NCBI GenBank assembly: GCA_014526335.1
Contig: JACTAT010000060.1
Location: 2,687,203 to 2,751,202 of the forward strand
DNA from: Chrysaora quinquecirrha
Taxonomy: Eukaryota; Cnidaria; Scyphozoa; Semaeostomeae; Pelagiidae
Length of the DNA stretch: 64,000 nucleotides
Reading direction: 5' to 3'
Of this stretch, positions 60,736 to 64,000 are shown in pieces. The notes under the pieces were generated by a model, which saw nothing but the letters and a program-made list of their open reading frames with translations, had not been told where the DNA came from and made no database searches. Numbering within the stretch: position 1 is the first letter of the stretch; each line of letters opens with the position of its first letter. The translations under genes and the position numbers were made by a program.

Positions 60736-62538
60736 CTAATAAATGTCTCTGTTACATCAGGGTACTTCTGCAATATTTTCCAAGCTGTCTTCTTCCCTTG
60801 ACCTGCAAACATTGATACCGTGTCGCAGCCCGTGAGTGAAAACCAGAATGGAAATGCTTTACATATTTTGTCTGTCAAAATCCTTGCATATATATGAATA
60901 GGTAACCACGTACGGTGTTGATATATGGCAATTTCTACCCAATGTTCTTCAATATTTAAGTTGGAGAAATAATTCAGCGCAATTACCACAACATCTGTGT
61001 CCACAGTAACAATCGAAATCTTTTGTATCCATTATTTGCTGCATCAAGCACATGAAGAAGGAGTCTTGTGTCAGCTTCTTCGTGATTGAACGGTTGAATT
61101 CCTGATAAATTGGTCCCTACTCTATTTGTGTTGCACTTTCTAACCTTGTTGCGATGATTGTTTTTTGGTTTGATTCAACATTAACAATATTCTCTGCAAT
61201 CATCTTAAAAAGTTCCGTCTTTTTGTCGTCCTGCCTCATGAAATCTCGAAATCACCTGCTGATAGGGGTTTCTTTCCTAACGGAAAGCGCTCTCCTTTTC
61301 CTCTATTCTGTCTTGTTTGGGCTTTGATGCTGTTAGATTTGTATATATCAAAAACGAAATCTAGGCATTTTAGGTCTTTTGAAAGTTTACAAACTTTATC
61401 AACAATTTCAACTGAGCAATATTCCTCATATGTTTGTGATAATTTTGGCGCCTTGATATTCGCAAAAGCTGCTGCATCTACTATTTTAGCCTCCACATCC
61501 ACTGGTTCCAATCTTGCATCCTCTAAATCTTCCAAAAATGTCAGAAAATCTGATTTTGCTGTACATTTTCTTAACCCTATTCGGTATGGGGGGGGGGCAT
61601 TTTTCACCCCCCTCCTACTTTTGGTCGTGTATCCTCTGCATGAACTCCTTAGTAGCTTTGGTAAGGGCCTGACTTTTCGTATAATTTATCAAGGAACATT
61701 GTGGTATGGGTTATGGTGTTGCGGACACGTGACCAGAAAATGCCCACATTTGGAAGCAGGTAATGTAAATTACCCTTCAATCGGCTATATCTCTGTCAAT
61801 AACTATCACATATGATAGAAATATATATGGTTGGATTTCTCTTGGCAAGAGCTATCATTTGATATATCATTTCAATGTTTTTGGTATTGTTGGCAAATTT
61901 TGTCACTTGTCACGTGATCAATTTAATTAATGTCGTTAATTAACCTAATTAGCAACTTTTTTTAAATTTTTGGATTGAGTCATGCATAAGGCTGTGTAAA
62001 CTATGCTTTTGAAGATTTTTACTGAAAATAAAGCTTGTTATATACGTTTTCCAAAATGCTGAGTATGCAAAAAATTTTTCCTCTTCATAAAGGTTTATAA
62101 AAGTTGATAGGCAACAGCAATTAGCTGATAATTAGCTTGAATGATAGAAAACGTTTACTTTCTACAGAGATTTTAACATTTATAGTGCCTTTTACCTATT
62201 TCAGTCTGATTTAGCTTGATTTTCGGCAACGTAGATGAAATAGTCATAATTTCACACTCTACACAGTCACTAGGCAATGTGTCACGTGACTAATTAGCAA
62301 ACAATAGTATCAATTAGTTACAATTGAATACTTGCACATGTCTACCAAGTTTCATCTCAATCAGACAAATAGCAGCTGAGGTAACTAGGGGGGCGAAAAA
62401 CGCCCCCCCATACCTAGAGAGGCAAAAAATAGCCCATACTGAATAGGGTTAATCTACCATATTCTGAGAGCAATACTGGGTATGAATGGTTGTTGTGAGT
62501 AAAAAAGTTGTCCAGGTCTCCTTCTCTGGCTTGACAGT
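60736..62538 (-). pseudogene. PIN/FEN-like nuclease repeat gene, decayed, split by a TTAA element
   Basis: On the minus strand an acceptor at 62539 opens an exon (CQAREGDLDNFFTHNNHSYP, then LLSEYGRL) that is interrupted at 62452 by a miniature transposon and resumes at 61571 (RKCTAKSDFLTFLEDLEDAR; KCLDFVFDIYKSNSIKAQTR). Further on come HEEADTRLLLHVLDAANNG, VDTDVVVIALNYF and FSLTGCDTVSMFAGQGKKTA, ending at a donor at 60736. The acidic residues E-AD, D-x-D and the GCDxxxxxxGxGKxxA helix-hairpin-helix resemble FEN1/XPG-type PIN nucleases. The next exon lies at 50968-51174, beyond CACTA-2. Frameshifts near 61225 and 61030 and a stop near 61120 show decay. I recall it as a repeated gene type in cnidarian genomes, but its function is unknown. 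Confidence 0.65.
61575..62448. mobile_element. 874-bp TTAA-flanked miniature element (piggyBac-like MITE)
   Basis: Ends are CCCTATTCGGTATGGG (61575) and its inverse CCCATACTGAATAGGG (ending 62448), with one mismatch in 16. TTAA flanks it on both sides (61571-61574 and 62449-62452). CCCT ends plus a TTAA duplication are typical of piggyBac-type elements. G/C homopolymer tracts lie just inside both ends. There is no coding capacity for a transposase. Confidence 0.85.
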
Positions 62539-62539
62539 C

Positions 62540-63190
62540 TACATTTATATTCAAATAATAATAATATATAAATAAGAAATATACCAGTAGTGGCACAGTA
62601 CGCGGCAGCCATGAGAAACAAAACCAGAGGGGGCGCAAGCAGCCTGTTACGTGTAACAGATAATGTGATGTCACGCCTGAATGTGGTGATGTAACGTGGA
62701 GTTGTAGATAGGCCAAAGGCCAGAAAACGAAACAGATGTATCAAAAGAAAAGAAGAATTGTGTATGAATCATCAGCTGTCCACCTGTGGCAACGTTTCAG
62801 AGGGTTTGAGGCCAGAACGTTATGCGACCACAGGCCCCCCCAGCATCCTGTTCAAGGACACCTTCGTACTTATAATAGATAAGGTAAGAATAGCATGAAA
62901 ATGGCGCAAATGTTTCAGTTTGTGCAAGTAGCGGGCGGATGGAAAAATAAAGCCATATATTTTTCGCATGATTATGAAAGAAATAGATTCATTATTAAAT
63001 CAGAGTTTATCCAGTGGACAAGAAAAAATAAATATCAAAATAGAAAAACTCACGTTTGTTCAGTAATTGCATTGCAGAGATGAAATAAGTCATATTTTGC
63101 GTAGAGAATAAAATTCATTGCTCAAAAATGATCAAGAGAGTTTTGCAAAATTATTCGCAATACCGGAATAAAGTGACAGGTCAGTTCCGT
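62540..63190. other. Flank of PIN-like gene; one small plus-strand open frame
   Basis: A plus-strand frame (62895-63083, 62 codons, starting MKMAQMFQFVQVAGGWKNKA) has ordinary-looking composition but no family I recognise. Nothing else is evident. Confidence 0.35.
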
Positions 63191-63191
63191 C

Positions 63192-63812
63192 CTTGGTAGA
63201 CTTGCTCCAAGTCTATTTCTTAATATCCTTCTCCAAAGGTCCACCGTTCCTTGTTAACAAAGGAGAGTGCCAGAGAAATAGACTTGTACCTTTCCCGCAG
63301 TCATGAATAATTAATGAGATAAACCTTTTGTGTTTTGACGTCACCGGACAAGATCCTGTCCAGTGGCGCTTCTCTCTGAAGTGAGAGAATCAGCCATTCA
63401 GCACGAAGAAATGACAAAGCTCTTTCCAGATTAAGAAATCTCCAAGGGGGTTGCCTCCTGGAAGGCATTTCCTTGACAAAAGATGCACTTAGCTGCCGAT
63501 GCCAACGACTCTGAATGAAATTCAAAGAGGCTTTTGTTCTTCTCTCCTCAATTCATATTGAAAAGATGCATTTAGTGTATTATTCTCAAGTTCAAAGAAA
63601 GAGTTATGCCTTTTGTTTACTAATCTAAAATCAGTACCCCCAATCTTCTTATCAGCAAGCCACTGGAGCGGGAATCTCATTAATTATTCATGACTGCTGG
63701 AAAGGTACAAGTCTATTTCTCTGGCACTCTTCTTTGTTAACACGGAATGGTGGACCTTTGGAGAAGGATATTAAGAAATAGACTTGGAGCAAGTCTACTT
63801 CCTTGGTTACAT
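63192..63812. mobile_element. Fold-back/MITE with about 128-bp terminal inverted repeats
   Basis: The left arm (about 63192-63322) starts TAGACTTGCTCCAAGTC at 63199 and runs to AATAATTAATGAGAT. The right arm (about 63676-63806) is its inverse with roughly eight mismatches. The word TCCTTGG occurs just outside both ends (63192-63198 and 63810-63816), so a short target duplication is possible but its exact length is unclear. The core (about 350 bases) has no transposase. It is a non-autonomous element of unknown superfamily. Confidence 0.8.
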
Positions 63813-63820
63813 TGATACAG

Positions 63821-64000
63821 AAAGGTGTTGATTGGTCTGTTTTTGTTTTCATAAGAAATCGCAATGGAAATTTACTGTATGTTAAAGCATTGAAATTGTC
63901 ATATTCGGGCTGGCCTCAAATTTATATGAAAATAGGCAGGAAACATATTCCAATAGAGGCTGTCTTTGTAACTGGAAATGTTAATAAAATATCTCAAATA
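63821..64000 (+). CDS. Possible exon running off the window edge
   Basis: After the acceptor-like GATACAG, an open frame of at least 60 codons runs to the window end (KGVDWSVFVFIRNRNGNLLY, then ALKLSYSGWPQIYMKIGRKH). Its composition is protein-like rather than AT noise. I do not recognise the family. It begins just beyond the right arm of the fold-back element. Confidence 0.4.

Overview
This is a stretch of animal nuclear genome. The evidence is GT-AG introns, AT-rich spacers, and several superfamilies of eukaryotic transposons. The mix of BEL/Pao, Penelope-like GIY-YIG elements, ISL2EU, CACTA/EnSpm with divergent accessory genes, pogo and MULE with SWIM/Ulp1 fits a cnidarian best, but that is inference from family content. 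I find no clear host housekeeping gene. Almost everything recognisable is mobile-element DNA, much of it nested.

Layout: 1-3189 has no recognisable gene apart from a possible Harbinger-like end. A decayed pogo-like transposase (minus strand) runs from about 16735 down to 3190 and is split by a complete 11.8-kb CACTA element, CACTA-1 (3572-15346; 17/18-bp terminal inverted repeats; 3-bp duplication GAG). CACTA-1 carries a broken tnp2-type transposase (minus) and, divergently, a 12-13-exon gene (plus) whose C-terminal half resembles a Ulp1/C48 protease that has lost its catalytic residues. A Penelope-like relic (17030-24315) is split by a 6.7-kb Mutator-like element, MULE (17445-24162; 54-bp perfect terminal inverted repeats; 9-bp duplication). 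The MULE protein fuses a MULE transposase, a SWIM finger, a Ulp1 protease and a PHD-like finger. Next come a BEL/Pao relic (24440-27170), a minus-strand LINE endonuclease relic (27740-28420), a second Penelope-like copy (28816-31075), a LINE 3' end (32560-33426) and a 5.0-kb ISL2EU element (33704-38711). ISL2EU has a SWIM-YqaJ-PHD-PHD-Ulp1 gene facing a THAP-DDE transposase gene, and both are broken.

From 39100 to 50900 there is a second BEL/Pao relic in two pieces, an SGNH-hydrolase ORF1 relic, a 253-bp near-identical duplication, a three-copy tandem repeat, fold-back sequences and a coiled-coil ORF1 relic. From 50968 to 62538 lies a decayed PIN/FEN-like repeat gene (minus). Its intron holds a second CACTA element, CACTA-2 (51252-60696), and its coding sequence holds an 874-bp TTAA-flanked miniature element (61575-62448). 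A fold-back element lies at 63192-63812.

CACTA-2 is the most intact unit. It has a 991-codon transposase in 3 exons and, head-to-head, a 553-codon BEN-domain gene in 7 exons. All splice phases agree and there are no internal stops. Four DNA-transposon families here pair a transposase with SUMO-protease-like or chromatin-reader modules (Ulp1, PHD, BEN, THAP). The Ulp1 cassettes of the MULE and ISL2EU are clearly related to each other.
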